64,000 bases of DNA from Pardosa pseudoannulata (taxonomy: Eukaryota > Arthropoda > Arachnida > Araneae > Lycosidae): positions 84,208,344 to 84,272,343 of the forward strand of contig CM063504.1 in assembly GCA_032207245.1 (NCBI GenBank), written 5' to 3'. The notes under the pieces were generated by a model. That model worked only from the letters and a program-made list of their open reading frames with translations. It searched no databases and was not told where the DNA came from. This document shows, piece after piece, positions 35,238 through 47,187 of this stretch (position 1 is the first letter of the stretch; every line of letters starts with the position of its first letter). A program made the translations under genes and the position numbers.

Positions 35238-35410
35238 GGTTTGGTGTGGTTTTTAGCTCTACGGTCTACTTTTTGGAACACAATGGATAATGAGACCGGG
35301 GCCTACTGCTTAAGTCCGAACGGCTACGAACATCCATGCCACAGTGGGATTCGAACCCACGAGCTCCGGCTCCGAAAGCCAGCACCCTAACTATTCGGCC
35401 ATCGTTCGGC
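35238..35410 (-). mobile_element. tRNA-derived SINE, copy 3
   Basis: The inverse of the family consensus: B box (gggattcgaacccac) and A-box region (ctattcggccat) are intact, and the tail 'ggagtgctacggtctac' has decayed to 'agctctacggtctac'. A flanking duplication is weak. Confidence 0.85.
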
Positions 35411-35798
35411 ACTTTGTTCTAGAGATATTAAACATAAGGGTTTCATATTTGATACCTACGCATCAAGGAATGACACATCATACTGTCAATTGGTAGATTG
35501 CCTACCAATTGAACAATATATTCTTTCGATAATAATAATAATATTCTAAAAATTAGAAATCATACCAATGGTATAAATATCCAATATACTCAAATTTTGA
35601 ATATTTTTGTATTTTTGTAATTTTTCTGGCAAGACAACGTTCTAAATTGTGTTTTTTACATAAAAAATTGAATTTTTTTTAGCCGGCTTTTTTCAGAAAC
35701 ACTGTGCATTAAGGGGTTAAATCGATATAAGGAGTATATCGAATTGTCAACTTGTGCTTATGTGGGTCGCAAAGGATCTTACGACGTTTACGTATTAA

Positions 35799-36327
35799 CC
35801 CCTTCCGCTATGATTTAATAATGAAAAACTGTGCGTGAAGTAACCATTTATTTTTTATTTAAAAAACTTGTTTCATTTTACAATTCTTACATATTTTTAA
35901 TTAAAATCCACTTTTTACATAGTGTTAAGTATCAGAAACGGTAAAATTAAGATAATAGTCTTCAAGCTAGTGGTACTTTTCAAAACAAAGTGCAAAGGAA
36001 TTCTGAATTGTTTACATCGCCAGGGAGTCTCACTTCTAATTTGATTCTTGTAACACACAGCATTTCTTAGTAGGTTTTCTTTTATTCTGACTCATCAATT
36101 TGGCAGTGACTTGTACCAAGAAACTTTAAATAAACAATATGTAATAGTGACCTGGGATTTCCACAAGTAACAAAAGTGTTGCTAAATTCAGTACACTAGA
36201 AATTTTAAACTAAATTAATTATCATATTTATCAGTAACTTTAGTCGCATGACGAGTGTAGCTCGTCATTGTGCGGTATGGAATGAAAAACCAATGACGAG
36301 CTAGACTCGTCATTTTACCGGAAGGGG
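35799..36327. mobile_element. TTAA-flanked, piggyBac-like element 3
   Basis: TTAA at 35795-35798 and 36328-36331. The ends CCCCTTCCG and CGGAAGGGG are perfect inverted copies. Near the right end two 'atgacgag...ctcgtcat' palindromes occur at 36248-36268 and 36292-36314. No coding frame is present. It starts 78 bp after the end of element 2. Confidence 0.82.
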
Positions 36328-36331
36328 TTAA

Positions 36332-37439
36332 TATGGTATAAGCCTTCAACGAATATTGTCCTTGGCATAAAGGTCGGTATAGTGCTTTCCATTTCTATAT
36401 TTTGTGAGTTACCCCGTTACCAGTCTTTTAGAATAGGAATAAAAAAATAAGTAATTCGTTCATTCAAGTTTCCTTCCCAGGTATGTTCTAAAATCATCAT
36501 GAGAACTTTAGAAACCTTATTGCATATTGTGTAAACCTAGTCTATCGCATAAAAATAAAAACGTCAAACATCCTACCTATTACCAAATACGTAAAAACAA
36601 TTTCGTTTCTAAAAATTGAAACTGATACATCTAAATATATTGCACCAGGATATAACTGACTGTATTTCGTTTCTAAAGATAGTTAATAAATTAAGATTTT
36701 AAAATAACTATACTCTTTTATCAGTCCTTTCTTTTGCGTCTTGTTTCACTCTCTGTACCTCCCAAGTGGAAAATTAAACCTCAAAAATTAAAATACCACG
36801 AAAACGAGAAGGAAGAAGGAAAAATTACGATTCAGAAGATTTTTATCGTCAGGAACGATTTCTTACTAACCGCTTCATTTATTCTCTGGCAGACAATAGA
36901 GTCACGTGGAGCATCTTTTTTCTTCCACATAATCCGATGAATAGTGTGTGTGTGAGTATGTGTATAGGGTTGAAGAATACAGCAACAGCCAAATTTATAG
37001 TTCAACATATGGTTGGCGACGCATTTTGTGAGAAAATTGGCAGTATTCTTACACGAGGCTGTTTATAACAGTATTTTGCAGTGGTAAAATACAGTTGTTC
37101 CCCAACTTTTGACTTTTGAAACTATTCAGTTTCAACATTTCACGCTTCTTCTCTTTTTCTAATTCAATGCACTTTGGAGTTTTAGGGACGAATAAATTTC
37201 TTTTATAGCTAGTATTTGTGCCCACATTAGAACAAGTTTTTTTTTTCTCTTTAATACATGTGTAAACTCGCCGAGCGGTTTGCGATGTTTCTATTTCCGA
37301 TTGTAAGTCATACCCTAGTCATTTGGATATGATTTCGCATGGGTCTCGTATGGAGCAGGTATGGAGGCGAAATAATCAGTCGTAGATGATTTCAAACTTA
37401 ACAACTTTCATTTATTTAACAAAAAGCATTTAAATAACT
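36332..37439. other. AT-rich stretch, nothing recognised
   Basis: One 68-codon frame at 36734-36940 has no domain. Confidence 0.4.
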
Positions 37440-37860
37440 ATTGAAATGTATAAGTAAATTCGTCCAGAGAGGAGATCACTCTAGACAACCTGCTCATCTC
37501 AGAGTTCAGCCGGAAGTCCCCTGCCGTTTCTTCTTTTCCAAACAGGAAACCTCGGTTTTAAGGGAGATCGACACCCCCCCTCCCTCTTTGACCTTTGTCC
37601 TTGGAGTAGCCGGAACGCCCTTTGGTGCCCAGCCGACGCGGTCACACAAAGCACAGTTAATTTTCTCTGTCGGTACGTTGACAAAACCGGCGCAATTGAC
37701 ACCTCTAATCGTCTGTGCGTCAAAAGGACCATTACTGCCGTTTTTCAATTGTTCGGCATTTTGAAATGTTCGACGCCTTACAATGAACAAAAGTTCGCTT
37801 TGACCAACGCTCTTCTTGACCCCCGACAGAGACGGACGCAATACTTACAGCATGCAAAAC
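37440..37860. promoter_or_regulatory. GC-richer island 3
   Basis: CpG-containing and unique in the window, with three overlapping open frames (77-111 codons) on both strands, as expected where few TA-rich stops occur. Homeodomain-like (ctaatcg near 37706) and SOX-like (caattgttc near 37745) words are present, but such words are common. No splice-consistent coding frame stands out. Candidate cis-regulatory element or untranslated exon. Confidence 0.25.
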
Positions 37861-38226
37861 TAAAATTTAAATAAATGTATGTTACCCAGCAATTTCGATA
37901 GTAAAACTCTGTTAAACAATCAGATTTACAAGGACAAAGTCACTTCACTGTCGCACTTTAAAAAGAAAACAATGGAAGAAAACACCACACATTCACTGAA
38001 AGACCTGCGCTAGAATAGATACAGAGCTAGTTCAGCGCTGCTATTATATAACTTTTGCTTCTTCAAAGAATTCATAACACACTCTATGACCATTTCTATA
38101 CCCACTTTGCATACCGTAGAATGTTGCCCTGCAATAAATAAAGTGCTATTCTTATCTTTGACTTAATGACAATTATGACCTAATTCATGACACCTGTATG
38201 ATCACTTTACATCTTCTGACACCTCT

Positions 38227-38405
38227 CCTGCCGAACGATGGCCCATTGGTTAGGGTACTGGCCCTTCGGAACCGGAGTTCGTGGGTTCGAATCCCACAGT
38301 GGCATGGATGTTCGTAGACGTTCGGAATCGGCTTTAAGCTGTAGGTCCGGTCTCAATAGACCTCGTGTTGCAAAAAAGTAGACCGTAGCACTCCAAAACA
38401 AACCA
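38227..38405 (+). mobile_element. tRNA-derived SINE, copy 4
   Basis: A well preserved head (ggcccattggttagggtactgg, split by few changes), B box gggttcgaatccc, and tail to 'gcactccaaaacaaacc'. The flanks ttctgacacctct (38214-38226) and ttctggcacttct (38406-38418) match at 11 of 13 bases. Confidence 0.9.
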
Positions 38406-38418
38406 TTCTGGCACTTCT

Positions 38419-39106
38419 ATGTCCACATCACATGTTCTGGAAATGTTAAACTGTTTCCATTCTGTTGCTTTAGAATGTCTAAGGAATTCATAATACTTAT
38501 ATAACCACTTCACTCGTCTTCCCGGCAAATTTTGGGCATTCATAAACCTTGCCAGGTTGGCTATGAAGTTCAGTGTTTCCTGCTTCCTGCCCTGACAACT
38601 GTATATCCACATGGCCTGTCCTGAAATGGCTATAGAGTTAATGCAGTATTTTCATTCTTTAATACTCTCACTCACTTATAATACGAAAATCAAAGAAAAT
38701 TGTCATTTTGTGAATTGTTATACTTAAAATGGCATTTTAGATTATGTAGGAAAAATATGTTCTGTTATCCTAAATAAAATTCAAGGCCCCGACTTGTGAG
38801 AGTGGAAGGCAGATGCATGTACTTTGAGAAAAATTAAACAAAACATAACACATTTAAATTTTATGTTGTCCTTTTAAATTGTCATAAATTTTGTTTAAAA
38901 AGGGATTATTGAGATAAAGGTCAAACACATACATAAAACGCTCTTTTCGGTATTAATTTTTTTCAGCATATTTCAGATATCAGCTTTTTAATAGTGGGCT
39001 ACCAACTGTTATGAAGAATTAAATCAAATATGAAACCGCCTATGAAGCTTAAATATATCAAAGCTTGTTGAAAAAGTGCTAAACTTTTTTTTTTTAATTG
39101 GTTACA
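38419..39106. other. AT-rich stretch, nothing recognised
   Basis: The minus-strand frame at 38334-38612 begins in this stretch and ends in the SINE. It is not supported. Confidence 0.4.
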
Positions 39107-39109
39107 TAA

Positions 39110-39245
39110 AGGGACGGTCTCACTAAAATCGTTTAATGGCAAACAAGATTAATCTCTGTTTAAACGGAGACCCGCGTTCCACCATTGGTTTGAACCATGC
39201 GTTAATCACGATTAGCCGTTCAACAACTTTTGTGAGACCAGCTTT
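39110..39245 (-). mobile_element. MITE, copy 2
   Basis: Inverse of the copy at 31268. Ends AGGGACGGTCTCAC and inverted AAAGCTGGTCTCAC. taa at 39107-39109 and 39246-39248 gives a 3-bp duplication, as in PIF/Harbinger elements. Confidence 0.8.
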
Positions 39246-39248
39246 TAA

Positions 39249-39865
39249 GAGCCTTATATGAAATTCAGATGATCGAGGAAATTAAATTGAGGCTAAGCAA
39301 CGAATTCAATAATAATGATGATAATAGTAATAATTAAAAAAACTCTGGCAAACATTACTCACGGATTTTGATAACAATTAGACTTATGCAGCTCCTAAGG
39401 AACCTTGCCCTTTTTTAAATCAAGTGTAAGCTTCCAAAAGATATCAAGAGATAAATAAGTTTTTTTAAATAAATATCTTACATTTGTTTATTGTCTATAA
39501 ATATACATTTCTAGCAAATATGATTGAAATTAATTTTAACAGAACTGTATATAAAATAAACAGAAATTGAATTATATTTAAGAAAAAATTTAAGTGCCTT
39601 TTCATCATACTGGTTAGTTTTAATAGGAAAGATGACATTCATTTTAGTTATCAACAAGATATTTAATGTTGAATGTTGGGAAAGTAGATGGTGGTTGCAA
39701 GTCGAATACATTTGTCCAAATGTTCACCAGTCAATCTGTCTCTGAACATGTTTTTTTTTTATAAATATCCTATTATAAAAAAGAACTTTTAGACACAAAT
39801 ATGTAGAAATGACCATTGCTTTTACTTTTAGACGAACCTGGACCAAACCTTCTTTTTTTTGTTCA
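39249..39865. other. AT-rich stretch, nothing recognised
   Basis: A minus-strand frame at 39511-39711 has no domain. Confidence 0.4.
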
Positions 39866-39869
39866 AAAA

Positions 39870-40350
39870 TTTGTTCTTTAGCAACAAGAGATTAAATATT
39901 TTTAGTGCTTGAGGAAAGCCATTGCCTGTAGAAATGACCATTGCCTGTTAGACAAACCTGGACCAAATCTGAGTATTTGTTCTTTAGGAACAAGAGATTA
40001 AATGTTTTTAGTGCTTGAGGAAAGCCATTGCCGCCTGTAGAAATGACCATTGCCTGTTAGACAAACCTGGACAAACCTGAGTATTTGTTCTTTAGGAACA
40101 AGAGATTAAATATTTTTAGTGCTTGAGGAAAGCTATTGCCTGTAAAAATGACCATTTACTGCTACAGAAACCTGGACCAAACCTGAGTATTTGTTCTTTA
40201 GGAACAAAAGATTAGATATTTTTAGTGCTTGAGGAAAGCCATTGCCTGTAGAAATGACCATTTACTGTTAGACAAACCTGGACCAAACCTGAGTATTTGT
40301 TCTTTAGGAACAAAAGATTAAATATTTTTAGTGCTTGAGGAAAGCCACCT
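39870..40350. repeat. Tandem array, ~107-bp unit, about 4.5 units
   Basis: 'tttagtgcttgaggaaagcc' recurs near 39901, 40007, 40115, 40221 and 40327 (one base change in one unit). Each unit carries 'tttgttctttaggaacaa' (an inverted word) and 'acaaacctggaccaaa'. Confidence 0.92.
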
Positions 40351-40978
40351 TTGCATGAGAGTAACACCGTGATACACCGAAAATTGCTCAGCGAGCTACT
40401 ACTAGCTCTTGATCAACAGTTTGGCGATCTCTGAATTAGACCAACACGAACACAATGCCTCCCTGATCGTAATTAGAAAACGAGAAAAGGAATTCACCTC
40501 GCCTGTTCAACGAACCATCACATCAACCCTAAATTTCGCACTCATAATGCGCAGCATGATACATGGTCGATAAATGTGCACGCAGGCCGTGACACGATGG
40601 AATGGGAGCGAAACCAGGTTTCGATGAGTAAACTGATGACTCATTTCACTCTGATCACACAATTATCTTAGACCATCGGTCTTCAGACTTTTAAGACTCA
40701 TAGCACCCGGAAAATATATAGATTTCTGGGGAAACACAATACATTTCTGCAGAAGTATATGGTTGGATGGGTAAACTGAAGGTGCATTTCACTCTGATCC
40801 CTCGATTATTTTAGGCCAGTGGTCTTCAGACTTTTCAGACTCACAGCACACTGGTACTCTACACATTTGAGCAAAAGTATATGTGAGTTAAATTTTAGAT
40901 ACCTTATATAAATGCTGGTAGTAGTAATGATAATAAAGAAAAATGATACAGACAAAATTTTCTAATGTTGTTTTATTT
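40351..40978. other. GC-richer, unidentified, with partial hAT-like ends
   Basis: About 40360-40640 is less AT-rich without a convincing frame. 'ggtcttcagacttt(t)' near 40679 and 40812 resembles the 'gttctcaaacttttt' terminus of the next element, so truncated relatives may lie here. Confidence 0.35.
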
Positions 40979-40986
40979 ATCTAAAT

Positions 40987-41839
40987 CAGTAGTTCTCAAA
41001 CTTTTTATGCCCACGGGCCCTTTCTCGTGGCAGGCATCTTATCATGAACCAAGTGAAATTCCTCTGTACAACTACATAACAAAATTACAATTTTCAGCTT
41101 TAATGGTTTTAACGAGATGTTAGTAACGTAAAAATAAAATTAAAATAAAGCATTTAGACGTTTAAAATAGTATATACTGAAATTATACCTTGTGTTTTAA
41201 ATTATAAATTTATTATTTTAAATTGCTACTAATGAGATGAGTAAGCACGATAGATTGATCTGAAACCATTGTTTGTCTCTATGTTTGTGATAAACTAAAC
41301 AAAGAGTTATCATAAAAGTAGAATGCCGAACGATGGCCGAATGGTTAGGGCGTTGATTTTCGGTACCATTGTTAGTGGGTTCAATTCCCAATGTGGTATG
41401 GTTGTTTGTAGCTCTTTGGAATCGGCATCAAGCAGCAGGTCCCGGTTTCACTGAGCCCTCGTGTTGCAAAAAAGTAGACCGTAGCGCTCCAAACCAAACG
41501 AAACTATGAAAATAGAAAGAAATTGTTACAAAAACAAGGGAAGTGGGAAGGGTATAGGATTCAAGTAACAGTCCAAATAAAGTCTGTGTGTTTCATTCTC
41601 GTCATTGTTTTGACTGTGTAAAGGATAGGAAATTAATGATAGAAAGGGAAACTAATTTACTGTTATTTATTTTAACTTTCATAAGCATGAAAATGGGTGA
41701 CAACGATTTTAATTTGTATCAATCATTTCAAGTACCTCCAAACATTACCAGTGCATCCCAAATTATTTTTTTAATTACCATGAACTTCCTCAGACGTCAC
41801 ATTAACCCCGGGGATCTGTAAAAATCTAGGGAACCACAG
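40987..41839. mobile_element. hAT element with exact 8-bp duplication, SINE inside
   Basis: It starts CAGTAGTTCTCAAAC and ends (inverted) CTGTGGTTCCCTAG, a common hAT terminus type. atctaaat flanks it exactly at 40979-40986 and 41840-41847. A SINE lies inside. The 77-codon frame at 41588-41821 near the right end shows no transposase motif that I can place. Confidence 0.88.
41324..41505 (+). mobile_element. tRNA-derived SINE, copy 5
   Basis: Inserted in the hAT element. Its B box has changed to 'gggttcaattccc', so it is an older or damaged copy. The flanks ataaaagtagaa (41312-41323) and atgaaaatagaa (41506-41517) match at 10 of 12 bases. Confidence 0.88.
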
Positions 41840-41847
41840 ATCTAAAT

Positions 41848-43190
41848 AATAGCATAACTCTTGTGGTATTGATGTCACCGACTCTTACATCATTGCATGT
41901 AATGAATTGAAGGTGCTTGGATTTTGTTATATAATATAACTCTGTAGATGACATGCGTAAGTTGCATTTCATATTCTGCGTTAAAAATGATTCGATATTT
42001 CATTCTTGTCGTCAGATATGAGGTAAAATATTATTTTACATATGTTGATCTAAACGGCATCAAAATGATAATTTCTGTTAATGGATATGCTGGTAACAGA
42101 TATTACTTAGCACAACCTTGAACAGACTGTTAGGGCACAGTCAGCAAAGAATGATACAGGAAAAAGATTTAATACTCTCAGTGACCCTCTGGGGTTATCA
42201 AAGAATGACTGTCCAAAATTTTGTGACTTTACACTTTGTGCTAATAAACCATATCAAATTAAACCAAATCAAAATTTGTTCTCCTTACGTCAAATGGTAC
42301 AGATTTATCTAAAAGGCACACAAACAGATAGTCTCTTTTGTGTTTTGTTCTGATACAAAGAATTTTCTTTCTCTTATAGTACCCACGATGTATTTAAACA
42401 TCATCAGGTATCAGAACAGATCATGTATTTAAATAACTAGAACGAGTTTTCATCTCATAAATTGTGAGAGAGTTATTAATTTAAAAAATGGAGAAGGCGG
42501 GAAGAAGAATAATGCATACAATCTATTAAGAGTCTTTTAGTGCAGGCAGATCTTTCAGAATTGCTCTCACGACAATAGAAGGTCAAGCGTCGATGTAATT
42601 TTCTAACGTTTTCGTTTAAAAATAGAATTCAATACTTCTACTCTTCTTCAATACAGAAAATGTCTATTTTATGCGTTGCAAAATAATTTAAAGTGGTTTT
42701 GTTATCAGAAAAATATTGAAAAGGAGCTTTAAGCTCTGCTTGTGTTTCTGAGAGATAACATTCCGATTTCAGGAACAGGGTGCACATTAACTAATTATTC
42801 TTTGTAGCTCCACCAAGTCCTAACCTCTATAAAATGAGCGAAAAGATCAACACAGCAGTTTAGTTTATTAAATGAGATTTATTCACTGCTAACAGATTTT
42901 AAATACTACAGTACTCCAATTATAGTCGAAATTTTGAATTTATTATTTTTATTACCGTCAAATTTGTCTATTTCGAATTTAATTAATTCAAAAATTTGAA
43001 TTATAAGAATAATACAAATTCCTCTTTCAATTTCCTGTGCAATTTAGTGTTAAAATTAAGTGGTTATTTAGAAATCTTTTGTGAAATTTGTTGTGTAAAT
43101 TATCTTTTGGAAAATTTGTTGTAGTCCTCGCTAACAGTGGGTGTTGCAACATTAAATAGTTGATATCTCAGATTTATGGAAGAAAGAAAA
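41848..43190. other. AT-rich stretch, nothing recognised
   Basis: The frame at 42118-42312 has no domain. No repeat can be matched. Confidence 0.4.
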
Positions 43191-43194
43191 CGTA

Positions 43195-44910
43195 AACAGA
43201 ACACGTGTTAAATTTTTATCTCTTTATAACCATTACTACAATTTTTAAATATTACAATACATTTAATAAAATACTATTTAAAGCAGCGTAAAATGTAAAA
43301 AGAGAAATGAAATCGACCATGTAAATTTTTATCTCTTTATAAATATTACTACTAAATATTACTACTTTATAAATATTACAACATATTTAATAAAACAGTG
43401 TAAAATGTTAAAAAAAATAGAAATGAAATCGACAATGTAATTTTTTATCTCTTTATAAATATTACTACTTTATAAATATTACTACTCTATAAATATTACA
43501 ACGTATTTAATAAAATACTATTTAAAGCAGTGTAAAATGTATAAAAAAAGAAATGAAATCGACCATGTAAATTTTTATCTCTTTTAAGTATTACTACTAA
43601 ATATTACTACTTTATAAATATTACAACATATTTAATAAAATACTATTTAAAGCAGTGTAAAATGTAAAAAAAAAGAAATGAAATCGACCATTTATAAATA
43701 TTACTACTTTATAAATATTACAACATATTTAATAAAACAGTATTTAAAACAGTGTAAAATGTAAGAAAAAAATAAAATCGACCATGTAAGTTTTTATCTC
43801 TTTATAAATATTGCTACTAAATATTACTACTTTATAAATATTACAACATATTTAATAAAATACTATTTAAAACAGTGTAAAATGTTAAAAAAAAGAAATG
43901 AAATCGACCATGTAAATTTTTATCTCTTTATAAATATTACTACTAAATATTACTACTTTATAAATATTACAACATATTTAATAAAATACTATTTAAAACA
44001 GCGTAAAATGTAAAAAGAGAAATGAAATCGACCATGTAAATTTTTATCTCTTTATAAATATTACTACTAAATATTACTACTTTATAAATATTACAACATA
44101 TTTAATAAAATACTATTTAAAACAGTGCAAAATGTAAAAAAAAAAAAATAAAATAAAATCGACCATGTAAATTTTTATCTCTTTATAAATATTACTACTA
44201 AATATTACTACTTTATAAATATTACAACATATTTAATAAAATACTATTTAAAACAGTGTAAAATTAAAAAAAAAAGAAATGAAATCGACCATGTAAATTT
44301 TTATCTCTTTATAAATAATACTACTAAATATTACTACTATTTATAAATATTACAACACATTTAATAAAATACTATTTAAAGCAGCGTAAAATGTAAAAAG
44401 AGAAATGAAATCGACCATGTAAATTTTTATCTCTTTATAAATATTAGTACCAAATACTACTACTTTATAAATATTACAACATATTTATTAAAATACTATT
44501 TAAAACAGTGTAAAATGTTTAAAAAAAAAGAAATGAAATCGACCATGTAAATTTTTATCTCTTTATAAATATTACTACTAAATATTACTACTTTATAAAT
44601 ATTACAACATATTTAATAAAATACTATTTAAAACAGTGTAAAATGTATTAAAAAAAGAAATGAAATCAACCATTTATAAATATTACTACTTTATAAATAT
44701 TACAACATATTTAATAAAACAGTATTTAAAGCAGTGTAAAATGTAAGAAAAAAATAAAATCGACCATGTAAGTTTTTATCTCTTTATAAATATTACTACT
44801 AAATAGTATTACTTTATAAATAATACAACATATTTAATAAAATACTATTTAAAGCAATGTAAAATGTAAAATGTAAAAATAAAAATTAAATTGACCATGT
44901 AAATGTACTG
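43195..44910. repeat. Tandem satellite, ~120-bp unit, about 14 units
   Basis: Each unit reads 'gaaatgaaatcgaccatgta', 'aatttttatctctttata', a variable number of 'aatattactacta/tttat' words, 'attacaacatatttaataaa', 'atactatttaaa(a/g)cag' and an A-run. Length varies mostly in the tandem 'tattactac' part and in the A-run. Confidence 0.95.
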
Positions 44911-45432
44911 TTTACTATTTTTAAAAATACATTTGCAGATTCCTTAAGATTCTTCATTAGAATCAAGGTGAAAAAAATTATATTTTTCTTCTACTTAAAG
45001 TAGAATATCATTTTAAGTATAGCAATTCCAAAACTTCATTTTTTTTCTTTGTTTCCCATATAAGTTTGAGAGAGGTTTAAATTTTTATACAACTAGAGTC
45101 CAGCCCAGAAAAAGACGGGGAGGGGGCCGAAATTTTAGAGTTTTCTTTATTCCATCTTAACACTGAAATAAAAATACATTTTTTTAATATAATTTTTTAA
45201 GCAATATATTTATCCAAAATTTAATTTTTAAATAAAAACTATAATGTTTTAAATTATTATTTACTTTTTTAATTCCATTATTTTTGTTAAAAATTGTTTT
45301 GTACTATTGAAGAGACATATTAGACAAGATTCTGAATCGACATTTATATAAAAACTACATTAAATTTTATATAATTTTTAAAGAAATTACTAACATTAAT
45401 TTTTTTTCATTTTCACTAAATTTTATGTCTAA

Positions 45433-45492
45433 CAAAATAATTTCACTATTTTTTTTTAACTTAAAGTTAAAAAAAATAGTGAAATTATTTTG
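45433..45492. repeat. Hairpin with ~27-bp AT-rich arms
   Basis: Left arm 45433-45460 and right arm 45466-45492 pair with one single-base length difference in the T/A run. The loop is about 5 bases (ttaaa). Confidence 0.92.
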
Positions 45493-45559
45493 TGGAAGAG
45501 CTCAGTTCCTCCTGAAACTAAATCCTGACATACATAATCCTTATGCATACACAAAATCA

Positions 45560-46010
45560 GATTTCAATTCTCCGAATCCCGGGCGGCATATGGGCCACAG
45601 CGCAGACGCTCCCAGGCCCCCGCATCTGTGCAAGCAGGTGACTGTCTCTCGAACGAAAATACCTCCCTAAAAAAAGGGGGGACTTGTAGGCCACGTGCCC
45701 GAGGGGGAAGTGAGGTAACAACCCGACGTTTGGCTCCTTTTCCCCCTCCCCTACCAGAAAGCAGTTCCGTATGACCTCGACGGCTTCTCGCACGCGTTTT
45801 GTTTGCAGCGTGGAATTTAGAACAGAGCGAGAGGGAAAGCTCTACATCTCTTCGCCCTTGCCGTTACAGTCGGCGACATTAGCCAGAATCTTCGTGTCAC
45901 GTCGCACGTGACGTGAAAATTTTGGCTGTGTTTACCACCTTGTTTTGATTTTGCAGGGTTGCGGTGACGTGGTACGGTCGCATGGCTTTTTAAGGATTTA
46001 GAGTACTACA
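45560..46010. promoter_or_regulatory. GC-richer island 4
   Basis: Near-balanced composition and many CpGs, with palindromic words cacgtcgcacgtgacgtg near 45900. Overlapping frames on both strands (45425-45670 +, 45557-45793 -) reflect low stop density. Two acceptor-like tracts ('ttttgtttgcag' near 45808 and 'ttgattttgcag' near 45955) face right. Candidate regulatory element or exon cluster; no gene can be named. Confidence 0.25.
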
Positions 46011-46539
46011 AATATGAGGAAAATATCGAATATTTTTTTATTTTAATTGCCCAAATTGTCGTTCCACCCTCTCTATGAGGTACTTGGTAACTTGAATTTT
46101 GTATGTTCAGTATTTCAAAAATCATTTACGTATGATTTCACATTTATAGAATTTTTTCCGTGAATGAAAACTTTGTCTGTTCTGTTTTTCTGTGAATTCC
46201 ATGCATTCAAAATTTTGAGCTATTTGTGGTATTGTTGATATGGTGAGGAATTTTTGGTATTTAAGTTCGGCAGGATTTGTATGGTCCTATGGTGTTTTTT
46301 ATGGTCATGCGTGAGAACCACATTAGCGACTATAAAGAAAGACTTTTGAGATGTAGAACCACGGCTAGTTTAGCGCTTTTCACCTCACAGAAATTTCCAG
46401 TTTTCTATTAGAACAAATCGGATGAAAATCTAGCGATTTTTCTATCAAAATCCTCGTCTGCTTATTATTCTAAATACTTATCTGTCCCGCAAGGTTCGCA
46501 AAACCACTTAGAGCATTAAATGGTTTCTAGGTGGTTTTG
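46011..46539. other. Unremarkable AT-rich stretch
   Basis: Nothing recognised. Confidence 0.4.
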
Positions 46540-46547
46540 GTTTAAGG

Positions 46548-47187
46548 CGGTGGTCGGCAAATTTATTACCCAAAGAGCCAAATATGAGTATTACAACAAT
46601 TTTAAAAAATTGGGAGCCAAATCTGCTTGTTTAGTAAAATTATTATTAATATAATTACTATTATAATTATTTAGTAATAGAAATATTTGAAATATATTTT
46701 TTTCTAAAGCCACCAGTACAAAATTATTATCATTATTAAATTGATAAAATAAAAATTTTAAAAAATGTTTTTAAAAAATACAATTTTATTAATATATGTA
46801 GTTGCACTAAAAAGAAAAAAAATAATTTTTTCCATCATCAATATAACAAAACTTTTAATATGACTAAAAACAGAAGAAAACTTCCAGCATTTGGACAAAA
46901 AGAAGTTATTCAAAAATTGATTACAAATTTTGTGCCGGAACCACAAGCATGTATAGCAGGTGTAATAAAATCGTATAAAAATACCCGTAAGATGTGCAGC
47001 TAGATTGAAAAATACACTTTTTAATAAGACAGGACAACGGCAGATAAAAATAAGATGTAATTTTTTTTCTTACGAAGTTTTTTTTTTTTTAATGAAATTG
47101 CGCCTTTCGTGGATATTTGTGCCAGAACAACACTTAAGGAGCCAAAGAGCCACATACGGCTCTGGAACCGCACTTTGCCGACCACTG
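46548..47187. mobile_element. hAT element resembling the OC1 type (640 bp, non-autonomous)
   Basis: It starts CGGTGGTCGGCAAA, then 'cccaaagagccaaatatgag'. It ends 'aaagagccacatacggctc' and TTTGCCGACCACTG. gtttaagg (46540-46547) and gtcgaagg (47188-47195) match at 6 of 8 bases. The GGTCGGCAAA end with subterminal 'agagccaaat' is what I recall for OC1/OposCharlie-type hAT elements; this rests on memory. The middle is AT-rich with no transposase frame. Three long frames across the right end continue beyond the element and are not supported. Confidence 0.8.

Larger units (their letters stand above)
34793..35716. mobile_element. TTAA-flanked, piggyBac-like element 2 with a SINE inside
   Basis: TTAA at 34789-34792 and 35717-35720. 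The ends CCCCTTAACGTGCAC and inverted CCCCTTAATGCACAG share the first eight bases and continue with an indel. A perfect 26-bp palindrome lies just inside the left end. A minus-strand SINE sits at 35238-35410. There is no transposase frame. Confidence 0.8.

Noticed and set aside
35238..35410. True tRNA gene in a SINE head (also at 1615, 13226, 38227, 41324, 51215)
   Set aside because: The acceptor and anticodon stems do not pair properly, and a shared SINE body follows.
38207..38401. 64-codon minus-strand frame
   Set aside because: It lies within a SINE and is antisense to its tRNA-like head.
43195..44910. CRISPR-like regular repetition
   Set aside because: The repeats are head-to-tail satellite units without unique spacers, in eukaryotic DNA.
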